Source of the DNA: Anaerolineales bacterium
GTDB taxonomy: Bacteria; Chloroflexota; Anaerolineae; Anaerolineales; JABWBV01
Direction of reading: 5' to 3'
NCBI GenBank assembly: GCA_027019845.1
Contig: JALUWE010000242.1
Location: forward strand, 1-11,886
DNA: 11,886 nt
The position numbers were made by a program, and so were the translations under genes. The notes beneath the pieces are model-generated. The model was not told the origin of the DNA. It was given only the letters and a program-made list of their open reading frames with translations, and did no database searches. Every line of letters starts with the position of its first letter. Position 1 is the stretch's first letter. Positions 1 to 7,173 of the stretch are shown piece after piece.

Positions 1-10
1 TCGCGTCAGT

Positions 11-30
11 CTGAGCGGCAGCGAAGAATC
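11..30 (-). repeat. Partial inverted copy of the tandem-repeat family
   Basis: Read on the minus strand, this stretch begins GATTCTTCGCTG and ends CGCTCAG. That matches the junction of the 23-bp units (GATTCTTC then GCTGCGCTC) and the CTCAGAATGAC tail after the array at 254-264. The tandem array is therefore faced by an oppositely oriented partial unit about 210 bp away, which gives a composite element with loosely inverted ends at roughly 9-264. I recall similar GATTCTTCGC...CTCAGAATGAC elements as common intergenic repeats in environmental bacterial genomes. Confidence 0.6.
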
Positions 31-96
31 TTAGCGATGGTGGGGGAGATGGAGGTGGATGACGGGGGACGGTTGTTCGGCGCGTGGTTATTGGTG

Positions 97-124
97 GTCG
101 GGGCGACCGGCCGGTCGCCCCGAC
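97..124. repeat. 28-bp perfect palindrome
   Basis: Two 14-bp arms, GTCGGGGCGACCGG and CCGGTCGCCCCGAC, meet at 110/111 with no spacer. The last base of the right arm (124) directly abuts the first unit of the 23-bp tandem array (125). It could extrude as a cruciform, form an RNA hairpin, or be a recognition site for a transposase or resolvase. There is no T-run after it, so it is not a typical intrinsic terminator. Confidence 0.9.
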
Positions 125-253
125 GCTCGCTGCGCTCCGGATTCTTCGCTCGCTGCGCTCCGGATTCTTCGGTCGCTGCGCTCCGGATTCTTCGCTCGCT
201 GCGCTCCGGATTCTTCGCTCGCTGCGCTCCGGATTCTTCGGTCGCTGCGCTCC
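125..253 (+). repeat. 23-bp tandem array with 69-bp higher-order period
   Basis: Five complete 23-bp units start at 125, 148, 171, 194 and 217, and a partial sixth runs 240-253. The core is CGCTGCGCTCCGGATTCTTC. Units start with GCT or GGT in the order GCT, GCT, GGT, GCT, GCT, GGT. This suggests that a three-unit (69-bp) block was duplicated after the variants arose. The array ends in CTCAGAATGACAAG. Because 23 is not a multiple of 3, the array stays open in several frames and gives spurious open reading frames on both strands. Confidence 0.95.
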
Positions 254-292
254 CTCAGAATGACAAGAGGGGCGTGTAGCATTCCGATAGAG

Positions 293-390
293 CTTACGCA
301 GGGGTCCCGAATGACAACAAAACCCGCGCTCGAATTCGCCACTGCGTAAGTAAGTGATGAATTAACGAACCTATCCCGCCATCACTTACT
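293..390. repeat. Two consecutive inverted repeats before the V4R promoter
   Basis: CTTACGCAG at 293-301 is the perfect reverse complement of CTGCGTAAG at 342-350. Immediately after, AGTAAGTGATG at 349-359 is the perfect reverse complement of CATCACTTACT at 380-390, with a 20-nt AT-rich loop. The inner arms overlap by two bases, so the two hairpins compete at the junction. The second ends 3 bp before the proposed -35 hexamer at 394. It may be an operator, the terminator of an upstream unit, or the remnant end of a mobile element. No T-run supports termination. Confidence 0.6.
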
Positions 391-393
391 CCA

Positions 394-423
394 TGACCAC
401 TACCCGATTTATTAGCGTATAAT
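394..423 (+). promoter_or_regulatory. Sigma-70-type promoter of the V4R gene
   Basis: A perfect TATAAT -10 box lies at 418-423 and a weak -35 (TGACCA, 394-399) sits 18 bp upstream. The predicted transcription start is near 430, leaving a leader of about 32 nt. The 8-bp direct repeat CCCGATTT occurs at 403-410 and 433-440, one copy on each side of the -10 box and exactly 30 bp apart. The -10 call is good; the -35 is weak. Confidence 0.6.
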
Positions 424-449
424 GTGAAAAAGCCCGATTTTTTGTTGAT

Positions 450-455
450 AAGGAG
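450..455 (+). promoter_or_regulatory. Ribosome-binding site of the V4R gene
   Basis: AAGGAG lies six bases before the ATG at 462 and fixes that start codon. Confidence 0.8.
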
Positions 456-461
456 AAACTC

Positions 462-1079
462 ATGGCAGCAGAAAAAGAACTGATGATCGCAAACGCAATC
501 GTTTTGCAAGCGCTAACCGCCATGGAAGAGGTGATGGGTAAAAAAGGCCTGCACGCCGTCTTGCGCGCCTCCGGCCTGGAGAAGTTCATCGATAACTACC
601 CGCCCAACAACCTCGAACCCGCGGTCTCGTTTTCGGATTATTCCCGTCTCAATCAGGCCATCGAAGATTTTTATGGCCGCGGGGGGCGCGGCATCCTCAA
701 ACGCATTGGCCGGGCCTCCTTTCAATATGGCGTGCGAGAGCAGCCCACGCTGTTGGGAATCGTGGGTGTGGCCCTCAAAATGATGCCCAAACGCCAGAAA
801 GTCAAATTCATCCTCAATAGCATCGGCAACGCGCTCAAAAAAGCGCACCCGAACACGGATTTTTGGGTGGATGACCGCGGCCCGAACATTGCCTACTGCG
901 CCCGGGAGTGCTCCCTCTGCCATGGCCGAAAAAGCGACAAACCAGCCGGGCACTTGCTGGTCGGGTCGTTGAGCGAAGCCGTCCAATGGGCCACCGGCGA
1001 AGACCTGCCCGTGCGCGAGACGTTATGCATCGCAAAAGGCGACCCCTATGGGCGGTGGGAGGTGGAAGTGGGCGGATGA
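462..1079 (+). CDS. V4R (4-vinyl reductase)-like sensor domain protein
   Basis: A 205-residue soluble protein with no signal peptide or membrane segment. The C-terminal third (about residues 140-203) resembles the V4R family, small ligand-binding domains first named from bacteriochlorophyll 4-vinyl reductase and also found in aromatic-compound regulators: C146-x3-C150-x2-C153-HGRKSDKP, then a G-x3-EAVQWATGE helix, then ETLC189-x3-GDPYG. The N-terminal part (residues 5-45) is helical. Compared with the family consensus as I remember it, the cysteine after the Pro of the 'KP' element is Ala162 and the Cys of the final GDP-x-C motif is Gly197, so the usual metal or ligand cysteine set is incomplete. 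The gene has its own promoter and a strong Shine-Dalgarno site. The large cyclase gene follows 117 bp downstream on the same strand. A sensory role is inferred from family and neighbour; the ligand cannot be read from the sequence. The family call is by eye. Confidence 0.75.
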   Translation: MAAEKELMIANAIVLQALTAMEEVMGKKGLHAVLRASGLEKFIDNYPPNNLEPAVSFSDYSRLNQAIEDFYGRGGRGILKRIGRASFQYGVREQPTLLGIVGVALKMMPKRQKVKFILNSIGNALKKAHPNTDFWVDDRGPNIAYCARECSLCHGRKSDKPAGHLLVGSLSEAVQWATGEDLPVRETLCIAKGDPYGRWEVEVGG

Positions 1080-1085
1080 AAACAA

Positions 1086-1114
1086 TCGAGAAACTGCGAT
1101 CTACTGGGTATAAT
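1086..1114 (+). promoter_or_regulatory. Likely promoter of the cyclase gene
   Basis: TATAAT at 1109-1114 lies 17 bp after TCGAGA (1086-1091, four of six matches to TTGACA). This gives a predicted leader of about 75 nt before the ATG at 1197, and the cyclase could be transcribed separately from the V4R gene. No hairpin with a T-run separates the two genes, so read-through from the V4R promoter is also possible. Confidence 0.5.
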
Positions 1115-1196
1115 TAACAACAGTACTTACACCCTCCCGAAAAGAGCACGCACACCTCCGTCTTATGCCCGTTCGCCAATCTACCCAGGCCATCTC

Positions 1197-4100
1197 ATGT
1201 CCAAACTGCTGAACACCCTCGCCAGCTACGTTCCCCACCTGATATTGCAGCGATTGGCTAAAAACCCGGCCCCCATCTCCAAACCGACACTCGAAGAGTT
1301 CCCCGCTGCCGTGATGTATGCGGACATCACAGGTTTCACCGCGTTAACAGAAAAGCTGGAAGAGCTGCCCCACGCGGATCAGGGCGCAGGGGCCGAGGCG
1401 GTCACCCAAATGGTGAACGCATACTTCGATGAGCTGATCAATACAATTGACTCCCACGGGGGTGACGTGGTCAAATTCACCGGGGACGGCTTGCTGGTGT
1501 TATGGCCGTGTTCCCCCGGCCCGAGCACCCAGGAGAAGATGGCCGGTCTGCAGGCCGTAGTGCGCAGGGCGGCATACTGCGGCCTGCAAATGCAAAAGAG
1601 GCTGCACAATTATCGCACCGCGGACGGCACCCCTCTGTCTATGCGCATCGGCATTGGCGCGGGAGAGGTTTTTCTCATCCACCTGGGGGGGGTTTTCAAT
1701 CGCTGGGAATTCCTGGTTGCCGGAGACCCCATTATCCAGACCAGTGCAGCGGAGAAAAAGGCCCAACCCGGGCAGGTGATGCTTTCCCCCCAAGCCTACG
1801 AACTGATCCGCCTCTATTGCCAGGGAACGCCGCAACCCTTCCCACATGCAGGCACGTCAGAACACGGTCTGCTGCTGGAAGAACTCAACGACCCGCTCCC
1901 CCCCCAACCGCTCCCTGCCGTGGACCTCACCCCCGAGCTGGAGGGCGCGTTGCGGCCTTACATCCCTGCCGCCATCCTGACCAAACTGGACGCCGGACAA
2001 TCCGACTGGTTGTCGGAACTGCGCCGCCTGACCGTGTTGTTCATCAACCTGCCGGAACTGGACCACACCAACAACCGCGCCCTGGAACGCGCACAAACCG
2101 TAGTGCGCGCCATTCAAAAAGCCATCTACCGCGAGGAAGGCAGTCTGAACAAATTGGCCGTGGACGATAAGGGCGCCATGGTGGTAGCCGCCATGGGGCT
2201 GCCGCCCCTCTCCCATGCAGACGATCCGGAGCGTGGCGCGCGTGCTGCCTTAGCCGTCGCAAACACCCTCAAAGAGATGGGCATTCGGGTCTCCATTGGC
2301 GTCGCCACCGGCCAAACGTTTTGCGGCGCCATTGGCAGCGCGCACCGGCGTGAGTACACCATGATGGGCGACCCGGTCAACCTGGCCGCCCGACTGATGC
2401 AGGCCGCACAAGACCCCGCGACACAGCTGAACCGCCGGGCCGGGCTGGTGCTCTGCGACCTGAACACGTTTTCGGACGCCAGCACCGCGCTGACGTTCGA
2501 GGCCATTCGCCCGATCACCGTGAAGGGCAAACGTCAGCCCGTGCCGGTGTACCAGCCCATCCGCATCCGTTCCCGCCCCACCGAAACGCACGACGAATGG
2601 GCGCGCACCCTGGTCGGGCGCAAAGAGGAACGCTTCTCCATCGCCGAGCAGCTCCAGGAACTGCAACGCGGCGGCACAGGCGCCGTATTCGTCATCGAAG
2701 GCGAAATCGGTATCGGAAAATCGCGGCTGGCCGAAGAGGTAGTCGAACAGGCCAAGGCACTGGGAATCACCACCTATGTGGGCATCGCAGACGTGATCGA
2801 ACGCGACAACCCCTACCACGCCTGGCGGCCTGTTTTTTTGAAGCTCCTCGAAGTCGATGCCATGAACACCGCCCGCTTCGAGCAGGTTGCTCGCCTGTTC
2901 AACAACCCCGAGCTGGCCCGCCTGTACCCCCTCATGGACGAGGTACTGGACACCCACATCGAAGACAACGAGTTTACCCGGCACATGGAAGGCCAGGTGC
3001 GCGCCGACAACACCCGCCAACTGCTGGTCAACCTGTTCCAGGCCGCCTGTAGCGAGAACCCAACCCTGCTGCTGATCGAAGACGCCCAATGGCTGGACTC
3101 AGCCTCCTGGGCTTTACTGCACGACATCTGGGCGAATGTAAAGCCGCTCTTGCTGATGATCACCACCCGGCCCATTGGGGATGCACCCTCCGAGGAACTG
3201 GCTGCCATCATCGAGCACCCCAACACTCGCCACCTACAGCTGGGTTCCCTCCCCAAAGAGGAAATCGTCGATCTGGTGTGTCGCTGTCTGGGCGTTTCGC
3301 GCATCCCGGAACCGGTCGCAGAACTGATTTACGAAAAAGCCGAAGGGCACCCCTTTTATAGCCAGGAGCTTGCCTACGCATTGCGCGACAACCGCTACCT
3401 GGAATTTACCAATGGGGCCTGCCGCCTGGCGCCAGGCGTCAATCTGGAGGATATCTCCTTCCCCAACACGGTGCAGGGTGTGATCATCAACCGTATCGAC
3501 AATTTACCGGCCACCGCACAGTTGATCTTGAAAGTCGCCAGTGTGATCGGGCGGGTGTTTCCTTTCGCGCCGCTGTACGACATTTACCCGTTGCCCTCCG
3601 ACAAACCCAAATTACAAAAACACCTCAACATCCTGGGAGAACTGGACATCACGCCGCTGGCCAGCCCGCCTCCCAACCTGTCCTACATCTTCAAACACAT
3701 CATCACCCAGGAAGTATCCTACAACCTGTTACCATTTGCCCAGCGCCAACAACTGCACCGCGCCTCCGCGGAGTGGTACGAGAAAAAATTCGCCTCCGAT
3801 CTGTCGCCATATTACACCTTGTTGGCGCACCATTGGAGTAATGCCGGCGTGCCGGAAAAAGCCATCGAATACCACGAAAAAGCCGGAGAAAAAGCCCTGC
3901 GCGGGGGCGCATATCTGGAGGCCATCCACCATTTCGAACAAGCGCTGTTTTGGGCTGCCCGCCACCAGCCGGGGGAAGAAGAAATGTTGCCGGTCACTTC
4001 ACGGCGATACATCCCGGAGTCTCGTTTCCGGCAGGCCCGCTGGGAGCGGCAAATCGGCCAGGCATACATCGGCCTGGGTCAGATTCCTGCCAGTTACGAA

Positions 4101-5366
4101 CACCTGAAAAAAGCGCTGGCCTTACTGGACCGCCACGAGACCACCAAAACCCTCCCGCTGATCGGAAACATCGTGTGGCAAATCGGCAAACAGGCCTTCT
4201 TTCGCCTCTTCCCCTCCGCGCTGGCGGCCTACCCCGAAAAAGGCCGCCCGGTCGTGCTGGAGGCGGCACGCGCTTTCAGCCTGGCATCCGAAGCCCATTT
4301 TTACCTGAAACGCAACCTGTCGCTCACCCACGCGGTCATCCGCACACTCAATCTGACCGAGCGCGCCGGAGCCACTCCCGAACTGGCGCGAGCCTATGCC
4401 AATATGGGGATGCTGATGGGCCTGCTCCCCATCCACTGGCTGGCACGTTTCTACCTGCAAAAGGCGCTCGACACCCTCGATGCACTGGATCACAGCGAAC
4501 CGCGGGCCTACGTCAACCTGATCAACGCCCTCTACGGGTTGGGGACGGGCGATTGGGACGGCGTGGAAAAAGCCATCCAGGAGGCGATACGCATTTACAG
4601 CGAACTGGGAGACCAACGGCGTCTGGGAGAAGCTCGCAGCCTGCAAGCCATTCGCCTGCACTTCCTGGGCCAATACCAGGACAGCAACCGCGTGTATACC
4701 GAACTCTACCGGCTCGGCCAGCAAAGCGGAGATGTCCAGGTGCAAACCTGGGGCCTGGACGGGCAGGCCACCAACCTGATCCGCACCGGCGACCTGGCCC
4801 ACGCCGGAAGGTTGCTCGCTCAGGCCCAATCTCTGCTCGAACAGAGCAGCGACCTGGCGGAAGAGACGGTGTATTACGGCACGTTGGCGGTCTTACATCT
4901 GGAGCAGGGGGACTATCAGGTAGCAGCACACGCGGCAGAGACGGCCCTGGAGAAAGGCAGAGGGGTCTCACCGGTCTACTCCACGCTCGAAGGCCATGCC
5001 GGCGCGGCGGAGGTATTCCTGCGTTTGTGGGAGCTTCAGCCCGATTCGCTGGAGCAGGATTACCTGATCGACCGCGCCGGGCAGGCGGTCAAAGCCTTGC
5101 AGGGCCACGCCAGACGCTTTCCATTCAGCAGGCCGCGCGCCCTGATCTGGCAGGGCCTGCACGAATGGCTGCTCAACAGGCACGAAAAAGCGCACACAAT
5201 CTGGAAACGCGCGATTGCAGCCGCCCAAGAATTGCACATGCCCTACGAAGAAGCCCTGGCAAACGAGCAACTAGGCCGCCATCTCCCAGGAATCGATCCA
5301 CAACGCAAGACCCACCTCCAACGGGCGCAAGAGATTTTCGAACGATTGGGGGTTGGCTTGGGATAA
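1197..5366 (+). CDS. Soluble adenylyl cyclase-like class III cyclase with P-loop ATPase and TPR tail
   Basis: A 1389-residue cytosolic enzyme predicted to make cyclic AMP from ATP. The order is: cyclase domain 1 (about 35-205), linker, cyclase domain 2 (about 275-455), AAA/P-loop ATPase (about 470-730) with Walker A G502-EIGIGKS509 and Walker B LLLIED629-AQWLD, then a helical TPR-type region (about 880-1385). Domain 1 has both metal aspartates (D43 in YADITGF, D97 in KFTGDG) but lacks the C-terminal Asn/Arg pair. Domain 2 has Asn284 at the first metal position but keeps K319, T388, N395 and R399. One complete composite site is thus expected, as in mammalian soluble adenylyl cyclase (ADCY10), with which it also shares linker wording such as LSELR before the second domain and the same domain order. 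Thr388 is the residue type seen in bicarbonate-responsive cyclases. The N-terminal YVPHLILQRLA supports this start, although no Shine-Dalgarno site is visible. The signal input of the ATPase/TPR part is unknown. Confidence 0.93.
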   Translation: MSKLLNTLASYVPHLILQRLAKNPAPISKPTLEEFPAAVMYADITGFTALTEKLEELPHADQGAGAEAVTQMVNAYFDELINTIDSHGGDVVKFTGDGLLVLWPCSPGPSTQEKMAGLQAVVRRAAYCGLQMQKRLHNYRTADGTPLSMRIGIGAGEVFLIHLGGVFNRWEFLVAGDPIIQTSAAEKKAQPGQVMLSPQAYELIRLYCQGTPQPFPHAGTSEHGLLLEELNDPLPPQPLPAVDLTPELEGALRPYIPAAILTKLDAGQSDWLSELRRLTVLFINLPELDHTNNRALERAQTVVRAIQKAIYREEGSLNKLAVDDKGAMVVAAMGLPPLSHADDPERGARAALAVANTLKEMGIRVSIGVATGQTFCGAIGSAHRREYTMMGDPVNLAARLMQAAQDPATQLNRRAGLVLCDLNTFSDASTALTFEAIRPITVKGKRQPVPVYQPIRIRSRPTETHDEWARTLVGRKEERFSIAEQLQELQRGGTGAVFVIEGEIGIGKSRLAEEVVEQAKALGITTYVGIADVIERDNPYHAWRPVFLKLLEVDAMNTARFEQVARLFNNPELARLYPLMDEVLDTHIEDNEFTRHMEGQVRADNTRQLLVNLFQAACSENPTLLLIEDAQWLDSASWALLHDIWANVKPLLLMITTRPIGDAPSEELAAIIEHPNTRHLQLGSLPKEEIVDLVCRCLGVSRIPEPVAELIYEKAEGHPFYSQELAYALRDNRYLEFTNGACRLAPGVNLEDISFPNTVQGVIINRIDNLPATAQLILKVASVIGRVFPFAPLYDIYPLPSDKPKLQKHLNILGELDITPLASPPPNLSYIFKHIITQEVSYNLLPFAQRQQLHRASAEWYEKKFASDLSPYYTLLAHHWSNAGVPEKAIEYHEKAGEKALRGGAYLEAIHHFEQALFWAARHQPGEEEMLPVTSRRYIPESRFRQARWERQIGQAYIGLGQIPASYEHLKKALALLDRHETTKTLPLIGNIVWQIGKQAFFRLFPSALAAYPEKGRPVVLEAARAFSLASEAHFYLKRNLSLTHAVIRTLNLTERAGATPELARAYANMGMLMGLLPIHWLARFYLQKALDTLDALDHSEPRAYVNLINALYGLGTGDWDGVEKAIQEAIRIYSELGDQRRLGEARSLQAIRLHFLGQYQDSNRVYTELYRLGQQSGDVQVQTWGLDGQATNLIRTGDLAHAGRLLAQAQSLLEQSSDLAEETVYYGTLAVLHLEQGDYQVAAHAAETALEKGRGVSPVYSTLEGHAGAAEVFLRLWELQPDSLEQDYLIDRAGQAVKALQGHARRFPFSRPRALIWQGLHEWLLNRHEKAHTIWKRAIAAAQELHMPYEEALANEQLGRHLPGIDPQRKTHLQRAQEIFERLGVGLG

Positions 5367-5367
5367 A

Positions 5368-5416
5368 AGCTCCCCTCTGGGAAGCGGCATTGCGCAGCCC
5401 CGCAGGGGGGAAAGCT
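5368..5416. terminator. Imperfect hairpin between convergent genes
   Basis: The whole 49-bp gap between the cyclase stop (5366) and the minus-strand sppA stop (5416) folds as an imperfect hairpin: AGCT and CCCCT pair with AGGGG and AGCT at the base, then GGG (5379-5381) with CCC (5398-5400), then GCG (5384-5386) with CGC (5393-5395), around a 6-nt loop. Its position suggests a bidirectional transcription stop. There is no clear U-run on either side, so the intrinsic terminator call is tentative. Confidence 0.45.
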
Positions 5417-7164
5417 CATTCGATCTTCAACATGAACGGCATGAGCGCCCAGACGCGTTCGCGCAGCACTCTCCGCAGACGGCCAGCCCAGGCGCTCCTT
5501 TCGGGATCGGCCTCGAACGGAGGCGGCAGGCGATTCCCCCTCCCCTCGAACAGCCAGGCCGCGGGTGTCCATTGATCGGGGGGCAGCTTCGCCAGTTCCC
5601 GCGCCTTGTCCAGCGCGCACTGCATATCCCCCAGCTGGTCCACCAACCCGCGCGCCAGCGCCTGTTCCCCCAACCAGACCCGTCCCCCGGCAATGGCGTC
5701 CAGTTGACCGGCATCCATCTTGCGCCCGGCCATCACACACGCCTTGAAGCGGGCATACGTATCGAAAACATCCTTCTCCACCACCGCGCGCAGCCCCCCC
5801 TCCAACGGCACGTCGTCTGCATAAATGCTGGCGTGCGCGCCGCGCTGCAAATGTTCGCGGTTGGCGCGGAAACGCGCGAACAGCCCGCTGGTCAGCAGCT
5901 TGAGAAAGACCACGCCTATCGAACCGGTCAGCGTCAGCGGCTGGCACACGATCCAGTCCGCGGCCGCCGAGATGTAATAGCCGCCCGAGGCCGCCACGTC
6001 GCCCATGTAGACCACCACCGGCTTCTTGCGGCGCACGCGCGCCACCTCGCGCCCGATCAAATCCGAAGCCAGCGCGGAGCCGCCGGGCGAATCCACATAC
6101 AACACCACCCCGGCAAAACGCTCGTCGGCCTCCACCCGGCGGAACAGTTGTGCGATGGTATCCGAACCGGTCTGGTAGTTGCCGAAAATCGGGACCGGCA
6201 CTGGCAACGGGATGCGCTGGCTCTCGCCGGGGATGATCGGGCCCCGCACCGGGATCACCCCGATCATCTTCCCGGAGCGGCGTCGCAGCGGGGTGAGCAG
6301 GGCGCGGCGCACCTCATCCAGGTTGACCAGCTTTGCGGGTTCAGGCTGCGAACCATCCTGTCTTTTCTCACTCAGGCGGTGCGGCAATTCGTCCAGATAC
6401 GCGACCCCATCCAGCAGCCCGGCTTCGACCGCTTCTTCCGCCGTGAAGGGCGCGCGGTCGATCAGCTCCCGCACCCGCTCGACCGTCATCCCGCGCCCCT
6501 CCGCTACCGCACCCACCAGCCTTTCGTAGTGGCCGTCCAAAATCCAGGTGAGCATCTCGCGCTGCTGAGGAGACATTTCGGAGCGGGCGAGCTGGTCTCC
6601 GGCGGTCTTGTAGGGCGAAACCGCCACCACCTCGGCCTCCACCCCCCACGCGGCCAGCGCGTCCTTGAGGAAAACAGCCCCGCTCCGCAGACCCAAAACT
6701 TTCCACCCCGCACTGGGCGGCGCAAAGATGCGATCCGCCGCGCAGGCCGCATAGTAAATCAACGGGTTCAAATCGCGGCCACAATAGGCCGCCACCTGCT
6801 TACCGGACTGTTTGAACCGGGCGATCAGGCCGCGCAGGCTTTCCACGCTGGCCCAACCGGCATCCAAATCATCCAGCACCAGCACTACACCGCGCGGCCG
6901 CGGGTCGTTGGCAATGCGTTCGAGCACGCGGTGTATCTCCGTAAGCCCCAGCGGGCGCCGGGCCAGCGGAATGCCGAACGCCGGCAGGTAACGATGCCAG
7001 CGCGGCCGCGGCGGGACGAATTCGGGCAACGGGCCGCTCACGTCGAGCACAACGTATCCGATCTGTTTGCGCAGCCGCACTTTGAGCCAGTTTCCGATCC
7101 GCAAACGCGCGTTTCGCAACGCGTCCCCAAAACGGATGAGCCAGATTTTGAAATGAGATTTCAT
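5416..7164 (-). CDS. sppA: Signal peptide peptidase SppA, two-domain (family S49)
   Basis: A 582-residue member of the long, duplicated SppA type (the E. coli enzyme is about 618 residues). SppA degrades signal peptides left in the membrane after secretion, using a Ser/Lys dyad split between two repeated crotonase-fold domains. Both residues are visible: the general-base lysine in SPYK186TAGD of the N-terminal half, and the nucleophile in DSPGGS363 of the C-terminal half, followed by the ASGGYYIS motif (392-399) and LTGSIGV (411-417). The N-terminus (MKSHFKIWLIRFGDALRN...) is basic and amphipathic and lacks the obvious hydrophobic anchor of the E. coli protein, so attachment to the membrane may be peripheral. 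The gene converges on the cyclase gene. A small membrane-protein gene lies 140 bp upstream on the same strand across a repeat cassette, and it may be co-transcribed. No strong Shine-Dalgarno site precedes the start; the next in-frame Met would remove part of domain 1. Confidence 0.95.
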   Translation of the reverse strand: MKSHFKIWLIRFGDALRNARLRIGNWLKVRLRKQIGYVVLDVSGPLPEFVPPRPRWHRYLPAFGIPLARRPLGLTEIHRVLERIANDPRPRGVVLVLDDLDAGWASVESLRGLIARFKQSGKQVAAYCGRDLNPLIYYAACAADRIFAPPSAGWKVLGLRSGAVFLKDALAAWGVEAEVVAVSPYKTAGDQLARSEMSPQQREMLTWILDGHYERLVGAVAEGRGMTVERVRELIDRAPFTAEEAVEAGLLDGVAYLDELPHRLSEKRQDGSQPEPAKLVNLDEVRRALLTPLRRRSGKMIGVIPVRGPIIPGESQRIPLPVPVPIFGNYQTGSDTIAQLFRRVEADERFAGVVLYVDSPGGSALASDLIGREVARVRRKKPVVVYMGDVAASGGYYISAAADWIVCQPLTLTGSIGVVFLKLLTSGLFARFRANREHLQRGAHASIYADDVPLEGGLRAVVEKDVFDTYARFKACVMAGRKMDAGQLDAIAGGRVWLGEQALARGLVDQLGDMQCALDKARELAKLPPDQWTPAAWLFEGRGNRLPPPFEADPERSAWAGRLRRVLRERVWALMPFMLKIE

Positions 7165-7173
7165 GGTTGCAGC

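Larger units (their letters stand above)
1..461. other. Gene-free repeat-rich region upstream of the V4R gene
   Basis: No credible gene was found here. The open frames in 37-349 consist of the translated 23-bp repeat, so they are not believable proteins. From left to right the region holds a partial inverted repeat unit (11-30), a 28-bp palindrome (97-124), a tandem array (125-253), nested inverted repeats (293-390), and the promoter and ribosome-binding site of the next gene (394-455). Whatever lies left of position 1 is not visible. Confidence 0.8.

Noticed and set aside
97..124. Intrinsic terminator
   Set aside because: A perfect palindrome but with no loop and no following T-run; it also abuts a repeat array.
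37..349. Open frames on both strands across the 23-bp array
   Set aside because: They are translations of the repeat (RSLRSGFFARCAPDSS-type periodic peptides), kept open only because the unit lacks stops in these frames. There is no ribosome-binding site.
1502..2170. 222-codon alternative frame in the cyclase N-terminal region
   Set aside because: Arg/Pro/His-rich shadow frame; the main frame carries the metal-binding and Walker motifs without interruption.
3950..5575. 541-codon plus-strand open frame overlapping the cyclase gene
   Set aside because: It is a GC-rich shadow frame of the cyclase TPR region, with Arg/Pro/Gly-rich composition and no recognisable domain.
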